From: Acridotheres tristis
Taxonomy: Eukaryota; Chordata; Aves; Passeriformes; Sturnidae
NCBI GenBank assembly: GCA_037013685.1
Contig: CM072886.1
Location: 1-64,000 of the forward strand
Reading direction: 5' to 3'
DNA: 64,000 nt
Positions 32,717-47,700 of this stretch are shown piece after piece. Made by a program: the position numbers and the translations under genes. A model generated the notes under the pieces. It was not told the DNA's origin. It made no database searches and was given only the letters and a program-made list of their open reading frames with translations. Each line of letters starts with the position of its first letter. The stretch's first letter is position 1.

Positions 32717-35700
32717 CTGTGGAAGAAAGACTAGAGAAAAATCAGAAGACATAGATATTCTTCTATTCCCACACAGAAATACCGAGCCAAGCTGTACACC
32801 TCCTCCGGGACTCTGTTTTAAAATAGTTCCCCAACTCTTTTCCTAGATGGAAAACGTGGAGTGGCTTTACCCATGCAAAGCCAATGGGCCTACTCACAAG
32901 AAGGAACAAACCAGTTTCCTGCTAAATCAGACACTTGGAAATTTGACCTGTCACATGCTGTCATGGACCAGCAAGAGGGATCAGCATCCAGGCACACGTG
33001 GACTTGTTTTTTCCAGACTGTTTTCCCTCTTGCAAATACATTTCTTTTACACCTTTTGTTCCATTTTAGTCCTTGAAAGGGAAGCTTCCTAGGCCGAGTG
33101 TGAGTGTTGTAGCGTCAGAAAACCTCACAGTGTCACCACGTTCTGTGCTGCCCACCCCAGACAGCTTCTGCTTTGGGAAGCCGTGAGCCTGGGTGGGTAG
33201 GGGAAAACTGGTTTACTGGATTAAAAAAAGCCATGGCATTTCCTAGCTCCTCCCACCACTGCCTCGTAACACGAGTAGTAAGAGCAAGACAAGTCACCTC
33301 TCTTGTCCGCATCGTCTTCCGTCGCTGCCGACAGGCACAGGGCTTTCACCAGCTCGTGGAAGGTGCCGGACAGGCCCTGCTCCTCCAGGAGCTGGAGCAT
33401 GATGGAACTGAGCACAGCGAGCTCCCTGGAGAGCCCAGCTGAGGTGCTGCTGGCCTGGCAGAGCCGGCTGTACAACTTGAAGAGGTTGTTCCTCAGGGTC
33501 TCATCTCTGAGCATCTCCCGCATGGCCGCCAGCTGTGGCAGGACGCCGTTCTGCAGCCACCTCAGCAGTGGGGACAGATCCTGCTCCCTGAGGAGGCTCT
33601 GCCCGGCCAGGGACCTCACCAGCCACTTAGTGACCACGTGAGTGGCCACTGCCTCACCCCCAGCTTCACCAGCTCTCAGGGTCTCCCCTCCCTGTGTGCA
33701 GGGCGGTGCTGGGAAAGCAGGGTCCCAGTGGGAAACGATGGAATGCAGATGTTCTCTGCATTTCTCCAGCTCAGACACTTCCATGTCTGCAGCAGTGTCA
33801 TCCTCTCCCACCTTCTTTTTCCCAGCATGACGATCCACGGGAGAGGAGCCTTGATGTTTGCTCTTGTCTTCGACGCTTCCTGTGAGAAGAAAATCACCAC
33901 CAAAACAAACATCAGATACTCCAAAGCATTCTCCTGGTACAAAACTGCGCAAGTAAGGTGCTCTCCCCTGTGTTGACTCTGTTGTTGCAATGCTGAGTAC
34001 CAGCCTCCTTTAGCAGTCTGCGCTGTTCCAAGGGGCTCTCCGAGCTCCCAGGGACTCCAGGCTGCAATCTTAGCCCAAACTGGATCACCCAGCTCCTGAA
34101 GCCTGGAGCAACACAACCCACACATACACTAAGCCACAGGCATCATTCCAAAAACTCCCTTCACATCCCCCTGAGGACTTGGAAAGGATGAGAGAAACTT
34201 TAGAAAAGCTAAAGCTTTTACAGCATCCCTTAAGTACAGGATACTTTCTTCACTGATACAAAGCAAACCTACAGAAGCTTTCATGTGCACCCAAAACAGC
34301 TGGGTTTTCCTGCTGCAGGAAACCAGCGTTGTTTTAGAGACCTCCCACTCCCCAGTTCTTTGCACTTTTTGTTCACAGAGACAACAAGAGAAGTCACACA
34401 ACTCCCGATACATTTTTCCTTTCTTCAAAACTGATGACAAGAAAAGCCAACTATTTAATTTTTGCTGGCTTTATTTATTTACTGTTTTTTCACTTCCACG
34501 TCACTTTCAGATCCTCATCTACGCTCAGAATGATTCAAACCTTTGAGCTCAAAGGCCCCAGGCACTGCTTTTCCTTGTAAGATTCTATTCAGGAATACCT
34601 TTTTTCAAAGCCTGAAGCGAGATTTGCAACTAAGCTTCATTTTAAAATTCAACTTTCCCTTTTTAAACTGTGTTTCTCCAAAGCTTCCAAATTGTGTTCA
34701 GGTTAGAAATCACCACAAGGAAGATCTGAAAAATGCCTTTCCATTTCCTTGCCTCCTCCCTCCAGCTACATCAGTCTGACAGAAGGTGTTAGTACCATTT
34801 CCAGAGAAGTCTGCCTCACTTGCACTGGTCTGTAACAGCTGCAACAAAATATGCCTTCCTTGAAGTATTTTAGCACTTACTGAGCAATTCCTTGTTTTGG
34901 CACTTCTGAGCCAGGGCCTGCAGGTCCTCCTGCAGCTGCAGATCTTTGCTGACAAGGCTCCACTTGTGCAGCAGCAGCAGCAGCTCCCTGGCAGAGAGGA
35001 CGCTGTCGTTGACCGTGAAACGCCTCATCTCCCTAAAAGCCTCAACAACAACAGCACGGTATTCCAGCACAGAGGTGAGGGTGCTCAGGAACTCTGCCAG
35101 CTTGGCCACATCTACATCAGTCCTGGCAAAAAAGAACACGAGTGCCGTGGATTTTCCTGCATGCTAATAAGTAAGTGCAGTTTTTAATTCTTACCGTCAG
35201 AATGGCTAGGAATTAGGGACCTAGAACTTGACAGCAACTGTGCAGCACATTTTTCTTTATTCCCCATGTATTCAAACACCTAAATCCTCCTGTCAATGAA
35301 ATCTCCAAATTCACTACTCAACTGAAGGTAAAAAAAGCCATTAATCTACCAGACATAAAGAAATTCTCCCGGCCTTAATCAAGTTCCAACTGGACAGAGG
35401 ATGAAATGCAAAGCGACTGAAACAAAAAGCAAAACAAAAGACATACCCAATATGTTTGATCAACGTGACCAAAACATACAGAAATTCATTTACAAGCTGA
35501 ATAGGAAGAAGTTTCCTCTTCTCCTGGGATTGATTCTTGGCTTCTCTCTTGTCTCCTACATTTGTTAGCCACAGGGTATGGAGTAAGGAAATCATTTTAT
35601 TTATCACCTTGTTTTCCAGAAACCTGAAAAAACAAACCAAAACAAATAAACCAAAACGATCAAGCAAGCAAATAAACAAACAAACAAAAAAAAAATGGAA

Positions 35701-38700
35701 AGAAAAGAAAACCACATTTGGAAGGCGGATCCTCACCAGCAGCTGTTCCATCACCTAGGGGACTATCTTCTACTGCACTTGGGGTGCACTTGCCTGAACC
35801 TGTCAGGGCAGTCTATGCAGAAGAGATTTTTGGCGTCTGTGCATATATGTGAGGGAGAGGCAAGGGGAAGAGGAGTGTTCTAGACAGCTCAAATCCATTA
35901 CTGTACCATTTCCTGTGCAGCAGGTCCTGTGACAGGATGTCAACTGAGGGTGCTTGAAATTTAGAAGTCAGGACACCAATACAAGGTGCCATTTTCTTTC
36001 TCCATTTCTCAAGGAAGTGTTTCCCAAACCATGAGGCTCCCCACCATCATCCCTCCTACCACAACTCGAAAGCCTCTTGATTGTCTTTTCAAAACCACAA
36101 GGGACACCTCAGAGTTCAGCAAGTATCTGCCAGGACAGCCCTCAGTGCTCCTGTGTCCCCGTCTGCCACCCCTGTCTTCATACTCAGTCACAACTATTCT
36201 ACTGTGGACAGTACAATTGTTCCTGTTTCTCCTGCACTTCTCTGCTCACCTTTTCTCTAAGCTGTGCAGGAGCCACGTGAGGAGGCTGTGATCCTGCATC
36301 AGCTCATAGGCAGCTCTGGTGACACGGGCAGCACTTTGTAGTATCTCCAGAATACGACTCTGAAACAGAAAATGTAACTTGCTCTTTTACAGTCAGGATC
36401 TAATGATCTAACTCAGAATTAGCAACTGGACTGCTATCTGGTCAACTTCCAGCTAAAATGAACACCACGTGTTCTCAGCAAGTCCAGGGAAGGAGAGACA
36501 TGCTCTGGTCAAAGCTTCATGCCACAGGTGCTACTCTTACAAAAACTCTTCAGGTAGCAGGACAATTTTATCTTTCAGTCCAAGATTTTGATACCTGACA
36601 TACTCGGGGTGGATGCTCCCAAACCTGAGAGCTCCTGGCACGTGAGTTTCCCTCCTGCTGAAGCACTGTCCAGGTAACAAATGTGCTGGCTGGGGAATAG
36701 AGACCCCCAAAAGAGAAAAGGCCCCGACTGTAGGAGCAGAACCACGGTACCCACATGAGACTACCTGATGGCAGGAACCTCTTCCAGTTTCAGGGGATAA
36801 CGATGGGATTAGTTTAGAAATGAGCAATTATTTCCCCCTCCTCACATAGACAAAAATCAACAAGGAACAGATTTTATAGAGGGCAAAGGCAGAGTCAGCT
36901 ACTCCTTTCTGCTTTGTACTTGAGATCTCAAAGCCATGCAAACTTCTGTGGTTTGGGGTTTTTTGGTGCTTTCTTTTTAAACTCTTACCTGGGAGCCCCC
37001 ATCACACAAAGGACTGTTGAAAAAGGAAAGAATGATTTGGAAAATCCTCTGGTAGTCATAAAGCTCATAGCAATGTTTGTCACGCAGTCCTTCCCCCAGA
37101 AATCTGAGGATCCACTCACGCTCTGTTTTGTACTGGAAGACACAAAGAAAAATACCACCATCAGACATTTCCGAACAAAACCTGCTCCTAAGAGCACAAA
37201 AACCTGGTTCCCTGTGAGTGTCAGCTCAGGGCTTCCCACAGCTTGCTCTGGACTTCTCCATTTCCATTCCTATCAAATTTAATCACTAACATCCATCAGG
37301 AACAGTCAGCCTGCAGACCAAACGTGCAGTGCAAATGGAATTTTAGAAGTTGCTCCTCCTAAAATACCTCAGTTGAACTCAGTGATACTGATCTGCACTC
37401 AAAGATGAATGTAGCCTAGCTGGGGCAGAATATTCTGATTAGTGTGCTCTCAGAGCATACACAGCACAACTTATTGTGCTTTGGTATTAAGAAAACCGTA
37501 AAAGCCCCAGAGAAATCACATGTTGAATTCCAAGATGAAACAAAATAAAGATGCTTCTAATTGATCACCTATGGGAGAATGAGATTTCATTGTCTTCTTA
37601 TGGCTTTTTTTCTATACATATCCAAAGAATTACTGGATACCTAAAATGGGACTCCTACCTCAAAATCAAAACTGTAGAAAAGCTGGAAAAAATCTGGTAC
37701 TTTCCTCAGGTCCAAATACTGGTGCGACAGAAGGAATCTGTTGACCTTTATGTACATATGCTCCTCTGTGAAGAGAAAAAGCTGGCACTGTGGAGGAGGA
37801 CAATGTTCCCAATCCACAACCACGGACAACAAGAAATGGAGGCTGCGCTGTGCAGAACTGCAAGCTGGGAAAACAGCCCAGGAACTGCAGAAGGCCTTTG
37901 CTCTGAGGCTCATTACACTGCTGGCGATCCCGCCCCTTTTCTTCCCCAGAATGGAAAGCTCAGTCAGGAGTGCACGAGCACAGAGCAGGCGAGGAGATGA
38001 ACATTCCCCAAGGCCCCGTGTTCAGCGACACATGCAGGAAGTTCCAGTACCTGGCTTCAGCATCTGCTGTGCCACACGAGCGATGTAGAGGGTCAGGGAG
38101 AAGGTGAACCTGAGGTTTGGCTGCCTGATTCCATTCTGCACAGCATCCAAGAGATACAGCAACTGCAAGAGACCAGGGAGAGAAGCCTGAGCCGCAGCCC
38201 AAATGAACACAACAGGAGCGTGAACACATAAATCGGCTCCTGAGACATTTCATAGGCCACATAGGTCAAATATCACTTCCACCAGCATTTCCATTCCTAC
38301 AAACAAAATTCCCAAGAGTTTCTACAACACATTTCCCACTTTCTCTGTCCACAGACTATAACAGGAGGAAACAGAGAGCAGCAGAGGAGAAACAAGGAGA
38401 CACAGCGATGATAAAAAGCTTCTTTTAGCTGCCCCACCACACACATGTAGGTGGATGAGCAAGGCAACATCTCTCCCACACGTGTCCATGACCTATAAGG
38501 TCTCACCTGCCCAAGTGGCAATGGAGCTGAGCCTTACCTGGCTCTTCTCTCGGAAGCGAGCCCCTTCCAGATGGGAGCGGAAGGAAGCCAGGACAAAATA
38601 CGCAGCCGCTCTCACGTTGGGGTCATAGCTGCTCAGGGCAGCCACTGTGAGACCCAGGCCATTGACTTCCACAAACTTGTGACATGCCACCACACACTCT

Positions 38701-41700
38701 GTGAGGGGACAGGAGACAACAAACACAAAGCGCCCGGCTGTGTTAGCACTGACGTGTCCCGGTGCATGGAACAGCACTGTAATCCTCAGCATTCCTGGCT
38801 CTATCCCCACACACTATGACCTCAGTGCACGAAGGCTCCTCCAGCTGACAAAGAGCTTCAGCAATTCACTCTGAGCAGGAATTCTTCACCTGAGCTGAAA
38901 TTCACGGGGTCGTTTTTATTTATTTATGTTGGATTGACGTGAGAGAGATGATCCTGCTCACTAGGCCACACAAAGCTAGGGGTAAATTCTGTAAAGACAT
39001 CTTGTATCCCACTATTTCAAGGAAGTAGAGTACAAAGAAAAACGAGAGGGAAAATTCATCTCTCCAGAGCATTTCTGCGTGCCTGAAAGACCAACACTAA
39101 AAAGCTTCTGTAACAGAAAGGGGCCCGTAAATAACCCATAAACCACAGCAGCTGTCCCTGTGCAGGCACAAGTGACTCTGGTGTTAAGGCCTGCTCTGAG
39201 CCAAGTATTCAGCTGTGCCCCTGAGCCCTTCTGGGTAAAACAAAATCCAGCAATGACCAGAAATCAGCCCAACAGAAAACAGGAAACACATCCTTCAACG
39301 TAGCATTTATCTTCCACAGCATTTTGCCATCAGGATTTAGAGTTTCTCCTTTAAGGGTTTATGCTCTGTGTGTTTTCAAGGGTTGCTGCCACTTCTACCC
39401 ATTGATGGCTAGAAATGGCTTGGTGTGAATCCTTCACCTTACCTCCAGGAATGGAGCACAACAGCACATCACTGCTATTTAACAGCTACAAATGTACCAT
39501 GAGTTTAGCGATACTATTCCTGTATTTTACCATTCGCACTGAAGGTCTAGAAGAAGTTTCTAGAAACAAATATTCCTGTTTAAGAAGGGGCTGCATTCTT
39601 ATTGCCAAGTACCTACATTTGGTCCAAAGACTTCCTCCCACAGCACTGCTCAGACTAGTGTGTGTGCGTGTATGTACGTACGCGTGTGTATATACATAAT
39701 AATATGTTAAAAAAAAAATCAGAGATTACTTCTGTCCCTGTACCAGCTATTTCCCTCATCTGTTTCTCAACCAGTCGAACTAGTAAAACTCAGTTTCATG
39801 CCTGGCAGTTTCTTATTGTCAGCTCTGCTGGTTATGGGCCAGGTGAAGCAGGGTCTCCACTTCCCCACCAGCCAGTGCCATTTGTCCCAGAACCACCGCT
39901 CGGCTCTCCTTCAGGCAGCAGCTCTGGGGAACTGCTGATGTGCACTAACCATTCACACTGTGGGGCAGTGCCACGGAACGAAATCCAAGGCTCTCGCTTC
40001 AGCAGTCCACAGGAAGATTTGGAAAACTTTGCTTCACTGAAAACATGCAGTGGTAATATTTTCCATCCTGCTGACCCTGGAGAGCGTGTTCAACAGCGAA
40101 CATAAAATAACAGGCTCTTATTAGAAAAGCATCCCAATTTAATTCTACGTCTGTCATGCGGCTTGTTTAAAGGACCTTGAGATTCAGGATGGAAAAGCTT
40201 TCCACAAGATGCTTATCAGAGCTAACGATAGATAGAACTTGCTATCTGCCCAACCCCAGACTTACTTTTTCCTCAGTGAGCACTAAACACTGTGCAAGAA
40301 GTCCATGTTTATATATTCTGAGGGCACTGTGCAGCCAGGACAAAGAGCAAGTAAATAAAGAACCGGGAATTCCAAGAGCAGCTGACATGGTTTACAAGCA
40401 CCATGGGACTGGGCCCTTTAAAAATGCCCCTCTTAGGACACAGATTCTCAGTCTGTGTGGAGAAACTAGGAGGGCTATTTTCTCCTCTCCAGGTTCAGAT
40501 TCAGGACAGCCACTGTCTTTACAGCTCCACAAGAACATGATGTACAGCAATTCCCTCAACCATGGTGCTTCCCACATCAGCAGCCACCGCCTGGACACAG
40601 GGCTGCTGGGGCTGCCACAGACTCCAAATCCCTCCCTCCTCGGGGTGGGTGCTGCTGGCAGTGTCCTTTTTCCAGCTATCAGCACTAGGTTCCAAAGACA
40701 CCAGCTGTCCATGCTTTTCAACTCTGTGCACCTCAAAGGCCCACCGGATTGTCTAAGAACCCTCCAACTGCAAAATGCCAAATAGTTCTGGTACTTCTTT
40801 TCCTCAGAGGACTTAAAGACTCCTCTTTTCCTGCTGCCAGGACTACACAGAGCAGTTCAAACCACAGCTAGGGACAGGCTAAGCACACCCAAACAGGTGC
40901 TATGCTTGCAGGGGTCTGGGTGAGCAAAGGACTGCGAGTGTGATTTCACCGACAGACAGTAACAACCTGCCACTTGCTTCTGACAATACTGCTGTGGAAA
41001 GCAAAATCCAGCTGTTATTACACCATGCTCAACCATAACCAACACAGGGAGAGAGCTGCTTAGGAAATGCCTTAGGCTTCTTGTCTCTCTTTGACCTCTG
41101 AGGGCTCTCTCCACAGACAGTGTGCCTGTGGGGCACAGCAGGGATGTGCCAAGTGCATGTGCAAAGCCAAGTCATGTCAGACAAGAAACCTGCTGACAGT
41201 TCCGAGCACCAGCCTATTTGTGAAACATAATGGCCTTACACCCGTCTGTCTGGTGGAAAATGAGTTGGCTGAAGTTGCCCTGCTCTACAACCACAGCCTG
41301 TGACAAGCCAGATCTCCAGCCAGTTCAGTCACAGCCCTGACAGGAGTTTGTTTCTTCCCTCTAAAGTCAGGCGCAAATTCCTTGCAGTATTAGCTCTTGG
41401 ATCAGGGATAATAGAGCTCCAGGTCAAGCTCCTGCAGCAGAGCAACCTGACACGAAATACCAAAGAAAAACACGCACTTTACCTGGTCTGGTCAGTTCAC
41501 TGAAGAGCTGAAGTAGAAAACAAGGATCATAGAAGTCATCAAGGCTCTTGACTGTTTCATCTTTATATAGCGACTCTTGTACCTCCTGAAACCAAATCCA
41601 AACCAGTGTTTATAAGGAATAGCGCCAATTTCTAGGCTGGTTTCAAACTTCCACAACCACCTCATCCCACTATAACCCACTGATACCACACCTTGTAAAA

Positions 41701-44700
41701 TAGGATGCAAGACAGGGTGAGACATGGTTGTGTTTAAACCCAGCTTTCACTATGAGACTATATCCACAACTATTTCCCCTGAGCAGCACCAATAGCTACA
41801 GAAGCATGTCAGCAAACTGTAAGAAAGGCTGGAGAGCCCATTGCCAGTGGATCCTTGGGCTGTCCAATCCTGGTCTCACATACGTGACAACCTTGGCAAT
41901 GCACAGTCACCCCTGCTGACAAGCCCATATCTTGCAATTAGTTTTGAAAGAACTGATTCCAGTCCTCCTATGAACCGAAATTACTCTCCTGATGGAAACA
42001 AACTGCAGCGTATTACATGGATGCAAGAAATGAATGCCTCGAGGCTCTTGGTGTATATCCAAAGAAAGGTAACCACACGCAGGCTGAAGGAAAAGCACCT
42101 GTGATGGCAGCAGGTGGCGATGCTGAGGGAACGACAGAATCGTCCTCATCATCTTCTCTCGATCCAGCAGACACAGAATCTCCTCCATGCTTGGCTGCTG
42201 CCACAGGGACTTGCCCAGACTCTTGCAAGTCTTGTGATGCTCGACAGCGGCTGGACCCCACAGCAGGATCCTTAGACATTATTAAAGGTAACTGCATTAG
42301 GCAACAGAGCCGAAAGCAATTACAAAGGAGATCAATTAGCACTGTAATTTTGTCTTCATTTGTAGTTATTACCCTGTAGGACTTGAAACTAGAACTCGTT
42401 TCCCTGGCAACACCTTTTCCATCCACCCCAAAGCTTTTCAAATTTAGACTGAGGCTGTCTCATTCACTCTGCCCTCCCGTGTCCATCCAAGTCAGATCAT
42501 ATCCATTTAGAGGCACCTAAGGATTTAAGCTTTAATTGCAGGTAAAAATGACAGCAGCTGCATGAAGGGACAGGGATCCAGACCTGCCTCAGCCAGTGCT
42601 CTTGCACTGCTGGTGGTATTTCTGCTGCTACCTCCAGGACAGAAAAGCACATCTGAGGAAGGGCAGACCAAGCCACAACTGATGGCAACAGACTTGCCTG
42701 ACCACTGCTCGGGCACAGGAAAGGGAAAAGTCAACTAGCGACTTACGTTTTAGCCTCCCATCTGTGAGGAGACCCCTACAGTGAGTCCCAATTATGGCGA
42801 GTGCGTGACTCCAGAAATGAGACATTCCCTCATCTAACCCACACACATACAGGAGTCTGGGCAACATAAGAGAATTACATTAAGAACAGGAAATAAGCAG
42901 TAAAAACGTCTCCAAAAGCAACATTCACCTTTAGATTTGACCTCATTCGCTGTCTCCTTCATTTAAAAATGAGACCCTGGAAAAATACCAGTTGTGAGAC
43001 TACCTGTGTGTAGTTTGCCCAGCAAAGTAAGGTGTTCGGCTCACCTGGAGTTTATGAGACTTTGATTATTCTTCTCGTACAACTGAAGCAACAGCAGTAT
43101 CTTCTGATCTAAAACCCAAGAGCGAAGCCAAAGTTAGTGAGCTGTGGAGACAAGAACGAGATGCAGAAGGAAGTGCCTTTGCCAGGCTGACACTCACCCA
43201 CGGTGCTCAGCGTGGCCCCGTAGGCTCCCAGCAGCACTGGCAGGTGACTGCTCCCACAGAGAGAGGGGCTGAGCTGCACAGCTGTCAGCAGGATGTCCAC
43301 CAGCGCCTCTGCAACAAGCACAGCTTGAGCCCTGCAGCTCTCAGTCCCACAGAGCACAAATAAACACCCCCAGACCCACACCACATGGATGCACACACAC
43401 ACAACCGGACATTTTACATCAGCATCTATCTCCAGAGATACCACAGCCCATTTCCCCAGTACACTTAAGTGTGATTATGACGCATTTAATTCAAGGGAGC
43501 ATTTTAAAACAGTATTCCCAATCTGAACACACAAGTCACTCGGCCAGGTGAGGTCCCCAGTGTGGAACACACTGCTCTGCAGAGGCTTTCCATGCATACA
43601 CACCCGCTCTCTGGTTAAAACTGAGTGCCGTCCCCTATCTTGCCACAGCTCCACTCCCTCCTCCCCCAGGAGGGCAGCTGTAATGAGCTCAGGAGTTGCA
43701 CAGAGAAAGGCACACACATCCCAGCAACCTCCCCGAGCACTCAGAATTCACGGTTTCTCACTGCACACTCCAGCTGCAGCAAATATGAAAAGGCTCCTGC
43801 ACTGTGCAATGCAGCAGAGCTCAGCACTGCAGCTGGCTCATGAGCCACAGGAACTCTGTCCTGTGGGGTACAAAAATTATCCACCTTTGCTCGGTAACTA
43901 ACTGAGAAACAGAAAATATATGTGATTGGGTTCCTCCAAAGCAAACAGGCTGTCCGTAGCACACTCAAGACTCGACTGCAGATCTCTCTACTCCCAGCAT
44001 CTGAGAAGGCCTGGGCTTTGACCCTAGTTATGTGCAGGAATATAAAATCCATGTCAAAACTGAAGAGCTCCTAAAGTACCAGCCTGAGTGAATGCACTCG
44101 CGACACTGAGCTCCTCAAATACTGCAGCTGGCCTCAAAGAATACATCCTGCTGATCTACAGGAATACACTCCAAAGGTAAGACACACACATACAGTAAGC
44201 AGCAAAATCTATTCCTTATTTTTCATTTCACTAAACTGGTGACTTCACGAGAGCTTTTTCTCTTTTCAGGTGTTTTAAAACTTGAAAGCTTGTTCACATG
44301 CTGCTCATCAATAAACACAAAATTTGTTATCAACATGCTGTCCTGAGAATTTCCCCCCCTTTTCTTACACAGCTCTTTCAACCACTACACGGCAAACTCC
44401 TGTACAGTGGAGAAAAGATGAGGTCTACGTATATTAGATGTGGTTCAAGGTCAGGCAGGATTGCAGTTGCCAGTGAAGAAGGAACAAAAGCCAATCCCAT
44501 AAATGAACTAGCATCCCGTTTATATTCCTCTGGAGGGATATTCCTCGTGAAAGGTTGCAATAAGAAATTCACATAATTTCAATTGCCATTTGTGATAAAA
44601 CTTGCAGAATCAACTTTAAATGTCCTGTATCAACCTATTTTAAAACATGTTAAAACATCACAGGATCTATGTGCACTTCGGTGACCTTACACTAAGTGCC

Positions 44701-47700
44701 TCAGAGAAACCAAAAGAATCAATCCAAGACTTCAACTGGGCTAAAAATATCAGAAAAACAAACCAACAGAAACCCAAACCAAAATCAAAACCCAAACTCG
44801 TCTTTCCAGTAGTTTTAAAAACAGCATAAAATGAATGTAACATTTGGATCCAAGCAGAGGTAAAATTTAAATGCCAATATTCTGGAACCGTTAATCACCC
44901 CACAAGTATTTACATGGGTGGGTGTGTTACTGCATGGAGAGAATACAATGCAAGAAAGGGAAAATTGCCTGTGTTTAGCACGGGAAGGAGACAATTAAAA
45001 AAATACCTCTTGTCCCGATGTTCGTGCCGTCTTCTTCTATTGACCTCAGGATGGTGGACAGAAATAGAGAGTGCTGTGTGACCATCATGTGAAGTTTGGA
45101 GAGCTTCACTAAGCTCTGACTAAGTGAGGATTCTTTCTTGTATAATAACTGGATGGCAACGTTCAGGACCTTCAGAAATGTTTCATCTCTGTAACGGTAC
45201 CTTTGGGAGAAGGATCACAGGGAAGTCAGATCCCAACCACACCCCAGGAAACCTGCTTGAAATTAAAGGCTGCTTAAGAAATGAGAACTTGGCCAAGAAA
45301 ACGAACTTAGTAAAAGCAAACCAAATTAAAATGAAAACACTTACTTGAGTCCTGTCTTCACAAGGCTGCACCAGTCATCTGGGTCCACTTCTTCAACCAC
45401 ACGCTGTGCAAAGCAAGTAAAATCAAAAAAGTAAAAAGTAAAAGTTGGTTTACATTTGGCACACGCAGCTTCTGTAGAGATTTTTGTTCAAGGGACACAC
45501 TAAGAACACGCAAGCCAAACACTCACGTGGGATGATCAGAGAGTAACGGGGAAAAAAGCTCTTGGATACAACAATCCTAACGCCTGCTTCAAAGGAAACT
45601 GCAAGTGTTTTGTTGCTCTGGGAGCAGGGGAACACATGGGCTGTATGGAACTAAAAAGCAAGAAGCTGGGCTGTAGGTTCCAGAAACCCAGCGGCTCAAT
45701 GCTCTTCAAACTCCCAAGGCGGGAAAGGAATCGCAACTTGACAAGTCAAAGCAAGAGACTGAGTACCAGGTTTTTGTGTGGTTTAGCTGACCAAGCTTTG
45801 CATGTGGCAAACAGGGTGGCTGGGGTAGGTGCTCCTTACAACTAAGGTGGTAGGTGCTCCTCCTCTGAGGAGCTGGGAACCACAACAAACCAGCCACTCT
45901 GGAGAAGACTGACAGCTGCTCATACCAACAGTCCTGGGAATGCAGGTGCTAACCTCACTGGGCTGGAAACACCCTCAGGATGGGATGGACACTGTGAGGT
46001 GGCCCCAGGGCCTGCAGAATCAGCCGGGTCCTACAAGGGATTCTCAGCAAAAGCCAGTGAGAAGGCAAAGGCATCAGTGCTCAGAGACCTTCAGTACTAT
46101 GTGTCACAGCGATTTGTGTTGATTGAACTCAAACCAAGGGCACAGTACAGAAGGGGCAATCAAGTAGTGCTCTTCAAGATCCAAGTCTGGATTTCTATTT
46201 ATGATCAACCAGATTTTTGCCCCAGACTTCAGATGGCATGGCAGGTGGGCCTTGGCAGAACTCTCTCTATCACCTTTTTTTAATTAAAAAAAATCAAAAC
46301 AATAAAATCCACTGGTAACCCTTGACTTCTTACTCCTAAATACCTCAAACTCCTGTCTTCAAGGGGGATTCTTACCAGAAAGCAATCATCGAGAACAGAA
46401 AATTGCTTCATATAAAAGGATTCTCAGGACTAAGTTAACCTTGCAAAAGCTATTAAAAGCCCATGGAAACCAGATTCCCTAAAACAGGAAATCAAGCCCA
46501 ATCTACGTTTGCAAAGCCTGCAACTGCCCAGTCACGCATAGGTATACAGCCCCACTGTGGCAAAGGAGATAAGAAGGCTCACCAATAATTCCTCCAGCCT
46601 CAGCAGCATGGACCTCTCCACTTCTTGCTTGCTTTCATCTCTACTGCTGCTGTACATGGCCACTAACCCCTTCATGCAGGCTGACAAGAGACGTCTCCTC
46701 CAGGAATGCAGCTCCTCCGAGTTTTTAAGCACTCTGGATATGGCATCTGCCACGGCCCAACTGCAGAGAGATAATTACTGATTTTTTTCCTAGTATTTTA
46801 GCTTGCTTTTGTATATGTTAAAGATGTCTTGCTACCAAAGCGCAAAGCAACAGATTCTCTGAGGGGAGGACGCCGTTACTGCTCCCGCTCCCATCACGGT
46901 GTTACCCGGGACAAACCGTGCCCTGAGGGAGGCGCGCACACGCTGCCCACCTCTCTTCATTCCCTGCTCTCTCCAGAGCAGCTGGAAGCTGGTCCATTAG
47001 GTTGCGCAGCCCTTCGCTTTCCGAAGGTGGTAACAGCTTGGCAAGAATTTGCAGTTTCACGGAGGCCTCGTGCGATGCTCCGGCGTCCTGAATCCCAGCA
47101 CAGAGCTCCTTCCACAGGGCTTTCCTCAGGACAGGCGTGACAGCCGCGACAACTGTTGGGAGAGCAGAGGGCACAGCTTCCACCACCTGCAGGTGTTGAT
47201 CAACAACACACTGAGCCCAAATCAATTTCTAATCCTGGCCCAGACCGCTCAGTTTCTAGGAAACGCTGCTACAGCAGCTGCTCATCTGTTACAGAGAAGT
47301 GCTACAGAGAGGTTCACTTCTTTACCCATCCTCTACTTCCCAGGGTGCTGACACGGTCTTATCACTGCTTGACCTCGTAGGTAGAGCTACAGCCCCAGTC
47401 AGCCTATTTCCTTTGCTATTTACATTGCTGGGCAACAAGAGAAATGAAATTAAAGTGATCCCGTTCTATCCAGTTAAATCCTAACTCATTGTTTGCTGGT
47501 AGAGAATTTAACATGCTTGCCCATAGATGTAATGCTGCTGTGGGTTTGGAAAGTTCTGGACTGCCAGCTTAGGAGAGCATTATTGTAGCCAGCCCCCAGC
47601 TGGAGATTTGTTTTAGAAAGAAAAGTTTTGAACTCTGTAGAAGTGAAAGCTCAGGTTCTGCAAAAACCATCTGGCTGTGGCATTGCACGCTCGAGACACT

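Noticed and set aside
9700..34000. Search for neighbours expected from the human locus (MRAP, EVA1C)
   Set aside because: No reading resembling these proteins was found between the copies; the spacers carry only URB1-derived or repeat sequence.
39655..39705. TG/TA-rich microsatellite in intron 31
   Set aside because: Short and imperfect; ordinary intronic simple sequence.
42745..42856. Possible exon reading LLYVCGLDEGMSHFWSHALA with GT-AG borders, placed between exons 29 and 30 of copy C
   Set aside because: Exon 30 at 42099-42270 joins exon 29 in phase and matches the family (ILLWGPAAVEHHK); this reading does not, so it is chance.
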